64,000 bases of DNA from Davidsoniella eucalypti (taxonomy: Eukaryota; Ascomycota; Sordariomycetes; Microascales; Ceratocystidaceae), in the NCBI GenBank assembly GCA_004009845.1, contig RMBW01000055.1, forward strand, positions 166,867-230,866, read 5' to 3'. Shown here piece by piece: positions 21,654-33,077 of this stretch; within the stretch, counting starts at the first letter, position 1; every line of letters starts with the position of its first letter. The notes under the pieces are model-generated. The model searched no databases. It worked only from the letters and a program-made list of their open reading frames with translations, and was not told where the DNA came from. The translations under genes and the position numbers were made by a program.

Positions 21654-24642
21654 CTAAGCAACGTGCACAAACGCCCGTTTGCGTGTGTTCTCCTCCTGAT
21701 TCTGGTCCCAGTTCTCATCAACATAGTCCTTGACACTATGCTCGTCCAACTGCAGACCGATGACCTTGAGAGCTGCAATGTTGAAGCCCATCTGATCCTT
21801 TTGCGTCTTCAGCGCCTGGCGCAGATGTGTTCTGATGCCGTCCATCATGGCCTTCATAGTACGATTCGCCACGATTTGACGGTGGTGCGTCTTCAGCATG
21901 AAGAACAGTATGCGGCAGGTGAGGGGAATGTTCATGCTGCGCTGCGCGAATATGTCTAGGAATGTGAAGAGGGCAGGAAGAGTGGCGTATGAAAGCACGA
22001 GGAGAGCGTCTGGTAGAGCTGCTGCCTTGATCTTCTGGATAGTGTTTAATACGTGTTGCTCGGCGCTGATGTTGCCAAAGGCGAGATATACCATGTTGCG
22101 TTGCGGTGCGCCGGCACGCGGGTCTACGCGCTTGGCATCTTCCCATTCCTTGAGAAGCATTAGGTCCTCCATGCCCATTTCTAGAGCCTCGGTGATACGT
22201 TCACCGGCCATCAGGGTCTCGACAGTCTGCTTAGTAGCAGCACCAACCTCGGCGTCTTGTTCATTCTCATCTTCGGGATCCTTTTCTAGAGATGTGGTCA
22301 AAGTACTCTCGTATAGTTCCTCGATCTCCTTCTCGCGCTCTTCCTCGAGGAATATTTGTTCGTCGGTCTCGTTCCAGATACGGATGCTCTTATCGTGGGA
22401 AACTGTGACTAGGAATTGGCCGCCGTGGCTAACAGCAAGAGCCCAGATCTCACTATGATGTCCGTCCAAACGTTGGATCTGTTCAAATTTGTCGCCGTCC
22501 CAGTATTTGATCACACGGTCCTTTCCACAGCTGAAGAACTGGTGTCCGTTACCGTCGGCATTATGTGGAATGAAGCCAACCTTGAGAATACTGTCTGAGT
22601 GGCCTTGTAGAGCCTTGTGGCAGTCACCAAAGTCGAGGCCCCATATACGAATCTTCTTATCGGCTGATGATGTCACGATGAGCTTGCTGTCGTATGAGAT
22701 GTCCATGTCGAGCACAGGCAGGTTGTGGCCGTAAAGGTTGAGGTAGAGCTTGAGGCTGTCTACGAAGAATACCTTGACGGTGTTGTCGAGTAAAGCAAGA
22801 GCTAGGTATTTGGAATCTGGTGAGAACTTGACACACAGAATATCATCTGAGACCTTCATGATGCGAGATTGGACAAGTTTGAGTCTAGGTGTGGTACGCG
22901 TGGTGCCGAGAACAGCCTCCTGCACAATTTTGAAGTTCCAAAACTTGACTGACTTGTCAGCACTTCCAGTGACAACAGACTTTCCATCAGGGTGCACTTG
23001 GAGTGACCAGATAGCGCCTTCATGGGCAGTCAAATTCTCAATCACAGTAGCCGAGGCAACATCGAACATTTGCAGTTCACCGGTCTTGGTACCGACGATA
23101 ACAACCTTGTCACCGGGAAGGAAGGCACAGCATAGTGCGTAGCCACACTCGAATGTACGGATACAAGAAGAGGTCTTGACGTTCCAAATCTTCAAGCTAC
23201 CGTTAGACGCTGTTGCCAGCATCTTGTCGTCGCTGCTGAGCGCGACAGTCCGCACATCAGCTCTGTGTCCCGACAGTTCCACGCTCTGCGTCTTTGTGTA
23301 CTCCGGGATCTCTCCGTTTTTGGCCTTGGTGGCCTGCTCCTTGGTAGGAATATTGTATAGCTCAATCTGGTTGTTTGTCATGCCAACGACTAGTTGCATA
23401 TCTTTGACGCTCTTGTTGAGAGCCCAGGCGACTGACCGCACCTTTCCATTTGTTCTCACGATAACAAACGAAGCAAAGATGTCTGAGATATCGGCATCCG
23501 CCATGTTGACGGGAGCTTTGTCGCCATCCGCCTCGGTGATTTCAGTATCCTTGCCGTCCTTGGCAAGCTTCTCCCGCCGCCGTTTACGCTTGCGGATCAA
23601 TGCCTTTTTGATTTCAGCCTCGCTACGCTCACGCCAGATTTCCACGCTCTTTTCGGAGCCGTGCACGGCAAAGTATTGACGGCGTGGGTGATATATAACA
23701 ACAACCGCACGATCCTTTGAGCTGCGGTGAAGAGTGCCTCGATCAGCGAGGAACTTCGTGGAAGGGTCCATATCGACACGCTTCGTTGATTCAACCAGGA
23801 GGTCAGTGTCGAGGGACCACACTTTGAGTTCACCATCATTACCAGCGGTGATGGCAGCACTGTAGTCAGGCGCCAGACCGAGCGCCCAGCATTCGCCGTT
23901 AGTCTGGGCAATGTGAGTTTCGATACAGTGGCGCGATGAGAGATCCCACAGCTTGATCAGAGAGTCCTTGCCAGTGGACAAAAGAAAGCCATCGGCCTGA
24001 GTCTCTGAATCGACAGCCATGCTACCCTCTGAGTTTTTATCATCCTGGAGGGTGGCATCGGGTTCGACAAAGCGCAGGCCTGTGATCTGGTCCTTGTGGC
24101 CGCGCAGCTTGAACTGGCCAACCTCAGCCACAAGATCCCACACAATGATATCGGTATCCTTGGAGCCGGAGGCGAGGCGCACGCCAGATTTGTCGAACAC
24201 AAGGGTCGTGACTTCGGAGCGGTGGCCGTTGAAGCTGACAATGATAGTGGCAATCTTACTATCCCATAGGCGGATGGTTCCATCGTCGTAGCCAACGGCA
24301 AAGATGTCGGGGTCGGTCTGGGACTGGGAAATTGCCGTAACGGGCGCGGTGCACTTGTCGTCTCTCCAGCGGCTCATCAACTCACCCTTCTTGATATCCC
24401 AGCAAAGCACCTCTTCATTGGCACCAGCAATGGCCAGGCCAGCACCAGTTCCCAAGCTATTGGGAGACCATACAAGGTTGGAGCGAGCAGACGAGACAAC
24501 GCCAAAAGACTTGGAATGCTCGAACTTCCTATATAAAAAGACAAACACGATGCGTTAGTTACGTACTAGAACTGGCGCATGTGATCTCAACGTGGACAGG
24601 GACGGAAGCTAGCTAGCTAACTTACAAGTATGACTTGACCAT
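21654..24642 (-). CDS. UTP12: SSU processome WD-repeat protein Utp12/Dip2 (WDR3)
   Basis: Two exons (24642-24626 and 24528-21654) give 963 residues beginning MVKSYLKFEHSKSFGVV. The 17-nt first exon is joined across a 97-nt intron (GTAAGT, AACTAAC, TAG); without it the frame would start in intron sequence. Utp12 belongs to the UTP-B subcomplex of the nucleolar small-subunit processome, which binds U3 snoRNA and the pre-rRNA during 18S formation. Two tandem WD40 propellers can be followed through repeated GH...D and W-D/N segments, such as LASGSKDTDIIVWDL, VVTGSADKSVKFWNF, IVTSSADKKIRIWGL and LVTVSHDKSIRIWNE. A basic spacer (IRKRKRRREKL) interrupts the first propeller region. The C-terminal Utp12 helical domain lies at about residues 800-930. 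Length matches orthologues. Confidence 0.95.
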
Positions 24643-26265
24643 GTTTGTAGATGTGAAGACGAGATAGTTCTAAGCAGAACTCTCGAATAGTGCTAGCCGT
24701 GTCTAAACAAAAGATACGTAGCAAGTATGGCAACTCGGCGCATTCACTGACTGAGATCGTCACGTATGATAGGCTAGTCAACGAGTTTAAGCGCTGTTTT
24801 TTCCCACTATATTCTGCCTCTCGAAATGGGAAATTTTTCTTATCGCGCTTATCACAGTTGCGGCAGAATCTGCGGTAAGGTAAACATGGAAGGCGGTGAA
24901 GAGGCTAATATGAGGTGGATAGAAGGTGGGGCTTTTTTCGAGGAGGATCGTTTACAGAGCTTGCCTAGCTGGGATTACCAGAGATCGTAGCTGCAGCCAA
25001 CGTCGAACCGTCATTTTTCACTATCAAAATAGTTGTTGTTTTCAGTATGTATAAAAACGGCACAATATCCGTCTTGGCGTTTGGGTTTTCGGAATGCAGC
25101 CCAATTGCTAGCTCACATTGTCTTTTGTTTTGAATCAAATTCCAGTTTGCGACCTTGCAGTGGCTTCAGCAGCAGAAACAAAAACAATTTTCTAGAAGGC
25201 GGTTTAGGCTCCAACTTAAAATGCTGAGGGGAGCTTGGAGCTTGAACCCACTTCTTGGCTACCGGTCTTCTTATTCTCGTTGCTAAGTCGATTTACATAC
25301 AAACATATAATGTAGTCATACAGATGTATGTACCTATGAGGGTCTCTGCTAACGATTGTCACCTATATCGACCACCTGTCCCACGTTGCTCATGCTGCCC
25401 CGACCTTCAAGAAATAGCAGGCGTCGTCAAGTCAGACCAATAGACCTTTTGTCTCTTTGGCTGATCCTCCTCCCTCTATAGTATGTAATATAACGTTATT
25501 GGGCGTCCCAGACTTTGCCTGTACAGATTGTCATGGCTTAGGCGGATGACCTCTTAAAAGTCACACCCAAAACTATATGTCAGATATTGTGTTGCAGCCA
25601 GCCTTAGGTGCTTCTCATACTTTACAAGCTCGTAGTTCGCTTATGGGCTGCCTCCCGTCCGACATGGACCTCAAACGGGCGCTGGTCTGCAACAAATAGG
25701 CTATCACGGCATCTACTTGGCCATTCTAGCCCAGTTTGGTCATTTTTTGTTTTCTGCTTTTGTTTCCGCAAGCTACCCTAAACTGTTTGACCCCGTTTAT
25801 GCAGGAAGTTGGTACGAAATACATCAATTTACTGATGTCCACAAATCTCACGACAGGTCAGGTCAGTTAAAAGTGCTACATGTACAGTAACCAGACCAAC
25901 CCATGTGAAAAAAGGCCACAGTATCTCGCCTGTTTCTGTTCGACTGTTCATTGGCCAGGCTGTAGCCGACTTGAGGAACTTCGTCCTAGTTCCTATAAAC
26001 CTTCTCTTTGCTTATATGCAGAGTGTCGTTTTCTCCCCTCATAAAAATAGACACTGAATAAACAAACAGCCGACCTCGCATCAAGTTCCACCTGCCCCAA
26101 TCTGATCAGATACATAGTTACCTTCTGTGCCTGCCAGGTTGGTCGTCCCACCAACTATTACTATAAAAGCCTTATAGTGCCCTCTTAAATCTAATTCTTT
26201 TTCCCATCCCACTACACGTCTCATCTTTGTCATCAATACACCTATACCATATTCAGTCATACATC
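24643..26265. other. Gene-free stretch of 1.6 kb
   Basis: No gene supported. It holds the UTP12 promoter on the left and that of the WW-domain gene on the right (TATAAAAG at about 26161-26169, roughly 100 bp before the start codon). Confidence 0.4.
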
Positions 26266-27276
26266 ATGTCATTTCTAAAGAACTTGGCAAAGGAGTTCCA
26301 AGGTCTCAGTACCAAGGACTCTGCTTCATCAGGTACATATATTACCCACTATCTGCTCCAGCAACACCAGACCTTGTTCTAACAGTATGGTATAAAGAGC
26401 AGCAGCAGCGGGGCTACGACTATCCTCCTCAGGGTCAGAGTAGCTATCCTCCTCAGGGTCAGAGTAGCTATCCCCCTCAAGGCTATCCTCAACAGGGTGG
26501 CTATCCATCGCAAGGCGGTTATCCCCAACAGGGCTACCCTCAGCAAAACTACACACCCCCGGTCACCAACTACAGCAGCTACCCTCCGCCCCAGCAGGAC
26601 TACAACCGGGAAGCCCCCCCTCCTCCTCCGCCGCCGCCTATGCCTCAGGGCCTTCCGCCGTTGCCACAGGACTGGATATTCCTATATGACTACAATACTT
26701 CGCGCTACTTCTACGTCAACACCATTGCCAACATCTCGCAATGGGCGCGTCCCTCGCCTCCGCCCAACTACGGTGGTAATGAAAGCCGTGGATACGGCGA
26801 CGGCTATGCCGCTACTCCTCCCCCAGTGGCTATCCCCCCTATGGCACAGGTGTCGGTGCCCCTGGCTACGGTGGTGCTCCTGACTACAACCAGGGCCAAT
26901 ACCAGCCCCCTGCTGAGGAGAAGAAGAAGAGCAGCAACAAAAACGCCATACTTGCAGCTGCCGGTGGTGCCGCTGTGGGTATTGTTGGCGGTGCCCTGAT
27001 CGCCGATGCTTGGAGTAAGTTATTGCAATTTCTTATGCTCACTTATCCTATGGCTCATGCTAACAACTAATTGCAGACGATCACGAGGAACGTGAACGGG
27101 AGGAGGACAGAACTGAAGATTTTGAGGATCTTCATGAAGCCCGTGAAAACTATGACGAAGCCGTACGGGAGGCTCATTCTTCTTCAAGCTCTTCTGTCAG
27201 CAGCAGTGATAGAGAAGAGATAGAAGAGGCCCGTGAAGAGTATGAAGAAGCCTACGAAGAGGCTTATGACGACTAA
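26266..27276 (+). CDS. WW-domain / glycine-zipper protein with apparent frameshift
   Basis: Exons 26266-26332, 26386-27014 and 27077-27276. The N terminus (MSFLKNLAKEFQGLSTKD) leads into YPPQG-type repeats, including a 24-bp direct repeat. A WW domain follows at 26660-26760, with LPQDW...YFYVN...SQW.RP. Next comes a Y/G/P-rich stretch, a glycine-zipper membrane segment (NAILAAAGGAAVGIVGGALI) and a charged C terminus rich in E, R and S. Between the WW domain and the zipper the frame changes by one base, most simply by loss of one C in the run at 26820-26824. The alternative, an intron at 26776-26849, keeps the frame but lacks the CTAAY branch site seen in most introns here. Function is not known; a membrane adaptor binding proline-rich partners would fit. 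Intron 1 has its CTAAC very close to the acceptor, so the first join is less certain. Confidence 0.72.
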
Positions 27277-28790
27277 GTGCACTTATTCTTTTCCAGGCGT
27301 TCGAGGAGCATGGACGTAACGTTTATTGTGGTTTTGCTATGGTAATTAAATATATCTCTATTTGAAGAACAATGACTACCCCACCTTCCCCTCGATTTTG
27401 ACATGTTGGTCCATGGAAGAATATTCATTGTATAGTTGGATTTATATCTCTTGCCATCGGATTAATCAAGCAATTGCTACATATAAATATTGCTGGGAGT
27501 TGCCAAGAGCCAAGACATGGATTTAAGTGGGCACTATAGCTACCAAGAAATGGTGTATATCAAGGTCTAGAAGGCCAACTAGCCTACAATGATATGTGTA
27601 GATTGGTGTGTGCACCTGCTCTAAAATGGCGTTGACGATATAAGGCGAGAAGGACAGCATGTCAGAACAATTGCTTTGTTCTTCTATTCGGAAAGAAGAC
27701 AGCCCCGTAGCTTCTAGCTCGGAGTTTCGTATAAATACATGAATATTTATGTATAATTATGTACTAATACAACTACATAGTAGTTCGCTAAAGGAACATC
27801 AGACTTCCGTCCTCTATCCTAGCTGCTTAACAAACAATTGTCTGCAAGCTTTCACCTTTCACTGTTTCATGTATGGCCTGATAGAAAAAAAAACCACAGC
27901 TGTTTCCTGAGCTTCAGCCTCTAGCAATACTACAGAAAGCATGCTTTTTTTCGGAAACATCTCTGGTACATACCGTGAAAGTTAGGGCCACACTCCAAAT
28001 ACTACCAACTGCTGATGGCCGGCCTCCGAGCATATACATACGGACATATATAACTGATCATATTCAGCTGGGTCATTGGAGCCCTCCCTAGCCTAGACAC
28101 TAATGTTACAACGCACTTGACAACCATCGTCATAAGGAGGAAAAAAAGGCCTAGCCCGCCTTCTAGTAGCATTATATGCACAACATGTAACGTGGATCAC
28201 AACGCACGGTGTCGTCTTTCGCTCAAGTTTTCGAGTCACTGAAGCCTTGATCAAGCATAGATATGGCGATGCTCTAATACATAGCAGCGATCAGTCAGTT
28301 TCTCGTCCATTCCATAATGCTAGTACCTAAGGGGCTTCTCTCTCTTTCAGCTGGCATCTTTGTTGCCCTTTTGACTCTACATTCGTCGGCTTTTAATTGG
28401 CCAAATGCAGTGAAAACAGGACAAAATATATTTCTCTCTCCACTGTAGTTACGCATTCATTTTAGTGGGTGTTGGCGCTAATCTCAGCCCCGCTAAAGCC
28501 CGTTAAGTAGCCAGTCTATCCAGTATAACTTTAGCGCTGGGTTCAGCCTTGGGACAGAAGAAGTGAGCGAATGGACAAAGGGCTTGCTTGAAGCTCTCCA
28601 AAACGCAGCTCACGACGGGTCCAACTCTCTCTTTTTTTCTTGCGCTTTCTCTTACATATTCTTAGTTGCAGAGCTTATCTTTGTTTCTGCATATCTTGTG
28701 ACGGTCTCGTCTTCAACCAACACTTTGCGATTCACTCTTCTTATCCTCTAGACCCTAATTCTCTTCTTGCTCGGTACCGATTCGGTCACT
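27277..28790. other. Gene-free stretch of 1.5 kb upstream of the metacaspase
   Basis: No gene recognised. A 62-codon frame at 28563-28751 lies in what may be the metacaspase leader; it would be an upstream reading frame if transcription starts before it. Confidence 0.4.
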
Positions 28791-30621
28791 ATGTACGGCT
28801 ATCCAGGTGCTGGCCATGGCCCCCATGGAGGCGGTGGTGGTGGCTACGGGCCGCCTCATGGACCCCAGGAGGCGGAGGTTACGGAGGTCCTGGGGGGCCT
28901 GGAGGCTATGGTCCTCCTCATGGCGGCGGTGGTTATGGTGGCGGCTATCCACAGCAACCTCAGCAACCTCAGCAACATCAAACTAGACCACAATATAGCC
29001 CTCCATCCGATGCTCCTCCCAACTGGCTTGACCGTTTTGGCATGGCCATTGGCGGCCAAGGACAAGGCCAAGGCCAGCAGCACCAGAGTCAGCAGTACCA
29101 AAGCCAGGGCTACAACCAGAACCAGGGCGGCTATTCCGACGGCGGCTACTCGGGAAATAACTGTATGCCCATACCTATCATACCCATAGTGAATGCTGAT
29201 CTGCACGCCCATATCCATCTTAAAGTCAGCGACTAACATGATCTAAAATGTGACAGCTCACCGTGGCGAGATGCCACCTCAGGGCGAGCAACAATTTGGC
29301 CACGGCGCACCAGACGGCTACTCGTTCAAGTACTCCAACTGCAGCGGTCGTCGCAAGGCCCTTCTTATCGGCATCAACTACATCGGCACCGATGCTGAGC
29401 TCCGCGGCTGCATCAACGATGTGCACAACGTCTCGCGCTTCATCATGGAACGCTATGGCTACAAGCGTGAGGACATGGTGGTACTAACCGACGACTCGCA
29501 AGACTCCATGAGCAAGCCCACTCGTGCCAACATCACCAAGGCCATGCAATGGCTGGTGGCCGGTGCCCAGCCCAACGACGCTCTCTTCTTCCACTACTCC
29601 GGCCACGGTGGCCAGACCGCCGACACCGATGGAGACGAAGAAGATGGTAACGACGAGACTATCTACCCCATGGATTTCCAGTCTGCCGGCCACATCGTCG
29701 ACGATGAGATTCACAGCTACCTAGTTGCACCACTGCAGGCCGGTGTTCGTCTGACAGCTATCGTCGATGCCTGTCACTCCGGCTCCGTGCTGGATCTACC
29801 GTACATTTACAGCACTAAGGGCGTTATCAAGGAGCCCAATCTAGCCAAGGAGGCCGGCGAGGGCCTGCTCAGTGCCTTCCAGGCTTATGCACGCAACGAT
29901 ATGAGCGGCGTGGCGTCCGAGGTTTGGGGCTTCGTGAAGAAGGCTACCAAGGGCGACGATGCCTACAACAAGACTGTCAAGACCAAGACGTCGCCGGCCG
30001 ATGTCATCATGTGGTCTGGCAGCAAAGACGACCAAACATCGTGAGTTTTCTTCCCCCTTTTTTTTGCTGTCCTGTGTTTTCCACCTCCAACCCTGCAAGA
30101 CTATTTTATCACTTTTTGATGTTCCTCGCCAAATTTAGCTAGCCCTGTTCATCCGTGCTGCTAAAATTGGAGAATTTCTTGGCTATGTTGTGGTTTGCCA
30201 AGACCGATCCAGATCTTCTATCTTTTGACAGTCTTACCGCCCGCTCAGAAGATCTCAAGCTCCAAAACAGCAAACAAATATACGTCATTGTGGACTTTTT
30301 GGCGTTTTATTTTCCTTACGTGTAATAGATTGCTAACTTCATCTCTTCTTACACCTTATAGGGCCGATGCTACTATCAACTCCAAGGCCACTGGTGCCAT
30401 GTCTTGGGCTTTCATGACGTCGATGAATGAGAACTCGAACCAGACTTATATAGAGCTTCTCAACAGTATCCGTGATTTGCTGGAAAAAAAGTACTCGCAG
30501 CGCCCTCAGCTGTCATCCAGTCACCCCATCGGTATGTATATATCATATCGACTGCCAGTTACTGTAAAAGAGAATAAAAGTACTAACATTTATAGATGTA
30601 AATCTGAAATTCGTCATGTAA
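28791..30621 (+). CDS. MCA1: Metacaspase (type I), with apparent frameshift in the prodomain
   Basis: Exons 28791-29162, 29257-30040, 30362-30531 and 30596-30621, ending HPIDVNLKFVM. Type I metacaspases are Arg/Lys-specific cysteine peptidases linked to stress, ageing and clearance of protein aggregates. The prodomain is rich in G, Y, P and Q (GGYGPPHGG, PQQPQQPQQ). The catalytic domain begins GRRKALLIGINYIGTDAEL. It has the catalytic histidine in HYSGHGGQ (His codon 29604-29606) and the cysteine in DACHSGS (29772-29774). The third intron is unusually long for this window (321 nt). Near 28863 the frame shifts by one base, as if one C is missing from CCCC; alternatively a 62-nt intron (28807-28868) restores the frame, but it has a poor GTGCTG donor and no CTAAY site. 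Confidence 0.9.
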
Positions 30622-31571
30622 ACATTATACTAGCCTTTTTTTAATGAATTAGCTTACCTAAAAGTAAACATTCCTATCCAAGTGATCCTATCATAGTTTC
30701 CAGGTTACCCTAACGCGCATACGTTTTTCTGGAGTAACATTAGCTGTGGAACGCGCTTCTCTAGGAATGTTTCTTATAGTCTGATTTTCTGTTTTTAGTG
30801 ACATGAGGCACGCACAGAATTCTATCCAAAGTATTGAACTCATATTGAAAGCATAGTATAACCAGCTTCTTACAAGGAAAAATCTTATCTATAGCTTGAA
30901 AATCACAAGTCCACTCTACTGGTGTAGAATCACTGTTTATTCTGTAAACCAAAACGCATGGATGGATAGATAGTACGCTATCAGCCAATAATCTAAACAA
31001 CCATGTCACAGTAATCAAAAATCTGCATCATATCACTTTTACCACTAAGACAAGAACGTGAAAAAGGGTCCAAAAAAGCATGTATTGTATGATTTTCCTT
31101 GCTTTGGTGTCCGAGAAATGTTCAAAGGCTACACAAACGTCCCCCTGCTTGGTTGCAAGAGAAACTCCGTATTCATTTCAAGCCTGTTCGACTTTTGCCG
31201 AGCCAACCAGCTTAATACTAGTACTAGTACTTTTGAACTTGCTTTAATATACCATCATACAACTTGACCACTATACAACTACTTGTTATGTCTACAATAA
31301 CGGATCTGGAGCTTAGGCTTCAAAAAATATCCCAAAGAACCCAAGATCTCAGAAGCCAGGAGGCACGTGAACAACATGAATTTCAACGACAACTGCAACA
31401 GCTCCAACAATGGCATGCAGAAGAAGCAAGCCAGTTCAATAGTCAGCATGCAAACACTGGAAACTGTGGAAATTTCCAATAAATCACTTACCTCTGTATG
31501 CTCACGAAATAGCAAAATCATCCCAGTGTTGAACAAGTGGATGGAATCTTTCAAGCCTGAGAGTAGAGTTT
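30622..31571. other. Intergenic; one short coiled-coil frame
   Basis: Mostly gene-free. A 65-codon frame at 31288-31482 (MSTITDLELRLQK..., Q/E-rich, coiled-coil-like) is preceded by TTTAATATACC and could be a small gene or a remnant; I cannot decide. It lies just upstream of the transposase remnant. Confidence 0.3.
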
Positions 31572-31866
31572 ATGCTCATTGCCATGGCTAGACAGACTAT
31601 GGAAGACTTTAGATCTTGTGGCATCACGGCCCTGGATTGGTCACCTTTCTCACCCAACCTCAACCCCGATCGATGATGTTTGGCATGAGATGAAGTTATA
31701 TATCCAAAGAAACTTCCCGGAGACTCTTCGCCCGGAGGAACTTTGAAATGCAGTCCAGGAGGCTTAGGACAATATCAGCAACGAGTACCTTCATGAACTC
31801 CTAGTTTCTATGAACACTCATTGTCAAGCTGTTATCGATGCCTATGGGATGTACACTAGGTACTAG
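31572..31866 (+). pseudogene. Tc1/mariner-type transposase remnant (C-terminal part)
   Basis: Reading from ATG at 31572 gives MLIAMARQTMEDFRSCGI, then DWSPFSPNLNP, the hallmark of the third catalytic block of Tc1/mariner transposases. One extra base after NLNP shifts the frame; the next frame then continues IDDVWHEMKLYIQRNFPETL to the stop at 31864-31866. Two in-frame stops, TGA and TAG, stand where CGA and CAG would fit. The residue after NPI, normally the catalytic glutamate, is aspartate here. The N-terminal and first catalytic parts are not recognisable. It is a dead fragment. Confidence 0.8.
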
Positions 31867-32505
31867 CCTAAATATATATGGGTTTTTAATACACATAGTT
31901 ATGAATTAAACAGATTTTATATACATAGTTTCAACTTATTATAGCGATATCGTAAAAATCTGCCGATAGGCACAATTCCATCACCTCACAATAGATTTCA
32001 TCACTGCCCTTCTTATTAGTCAACTAAGGCCTGTATAGATGATGATCATTTTCCACTGATTATAGAAATAAATAAGGGATTGTTAATGATAATAATGACA
32101 TCGGTCAATACAGTGTTCAGTGCGGTTATTGCACTGTGCATATAGCGAGAGCGAAAGACCGATCTGCGCCCTGATCCTACGACAAAAGCCAACAGCCGTA
32201 CTCTGTACATACTTGAAAGAAATCATGCAATTCCTGTTGCGCATTGAAGCGCAAGGATGCGCATATCGAATTAAGCCAAAAGGGAGAAGACAAAAGCTAT
32301 GAACCACCAGAAAGAGTCACACGCGTGTTCTTGATAAGAGAGACAGCAAGAGAGGGGGAGATGAGAGAAATAGATATGAATGGGGTATTCTAATATAGGA
32401 TGTGGTTTGTTGTTGAGATGGGTGTTATGTGAGTTCGTATGGTTCGTGCCCAGTAGAGATTAAGGAAAATAGGAAGAGGTTTTCGGTGGGTTATTTGGGG
32501 CTAGC
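31867..32505. other. Repeat-bearing spacer
   Basis: Apart from the dispersed repeat at 31995-32188 I see no gene. The right part is the 3' region of the minus-strand CYSTM gene. Confidence 0.4.
31995..32188 (+). repeat. Dispersed repeat, copy of 1865-2067 (opposite strand)
   Basis: About 194 bp aligning with the reverse complement of 1865-2067. It lies some 130 bp after the Tc1/mariner remnant, so it may be part of the same element or a separate insertion. Confidence 0.75.
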
Positions 32506-33077
32506 TTAGAAGCAGCACTCCAGACATTCCAAGCAGCACTCGCAGGACTCCTCGCACAAGAAACAGCAGCACATGGCGGCGACGCAGGAGTACAGGCAGC
32601 CGTGGCTCTTCTCAGCGGGTGGTGGGGCCTGGGGAGCGTACTGCATCTATAATGTGAGAGAAAGAGAGCATGTTAATAGGCCGTTGTATACGCAGCTAGT
32701 CGAAGATCATCTTACCTGCGGAGGAGGAGGACCGCCCTGGTAGTAACCGCCCTGAGGAGGGTAGCCCTGAGGAGGATAGCCCTGCTGGGGAGGGTAACCT
32801 TGGGGAGGGTAACTAGCATTGGATGTTAGTATGAGACTAGAAGGCAGATGAAGATAGGCGTCATCATCGTGATAGGCTTGACATCATAGTAGCTTAAGCA
32901 TACGCCAGCAATACAATGACTATCGAAGCAGCAATGGCTGAAGCCAATGTGAAGGTGCAGATAGAAGCGCAAGCTATCTTGTACCAACCAATGGACGACA
33001 GCAAGTTAGGAGTGAAGATATGATGCCGGTCGCAACATCAAAATAGACGGGCAAAGAGATACTCACGGCTGGGACAT
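32506..33077 (-). CDS. CYSTM-type cysteine-rich membrane-associated protein
   Basis: Three exons (33077-33067, 32812-32716, 32646-32506) give 82 residues. The first half is YPPQG repeats (MSQPYPPQGYPPQQGYPPQ). The second half is PPPAEKSHGCLYSCVAAMCC and then a run of cysteine pairs (CCCFLCEESC, CCLECLECCF) to the end. This is the layout of CYSTM proteins: short, proline/glutamine-rich proteins with a C-terminal cysteine-rich segment thought to sit in or on membranes, linked to stress tolerance and metal or deoxycholate resistance. Intron 1 (254 nt) has ATACTAAC. Intron 2 (69 nt) has TATTAAC. The terminal exon boundary is secure because the cysteine block needs it. Confidence 0.88.

Noticed and set aside
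23176..23679. Plus-strand 167-codon frame opposite UTP12
   Set aside because: Antisense shadow of a well-supported WD-repeat gene.
31288..31482. Coiled-coil 65-codon frame as the N terminus of the Tc1/mariner transposase
   Set aside because: It lacks the helix-turn-helix patterns of such transposases and is separated by stops; left as undecided.
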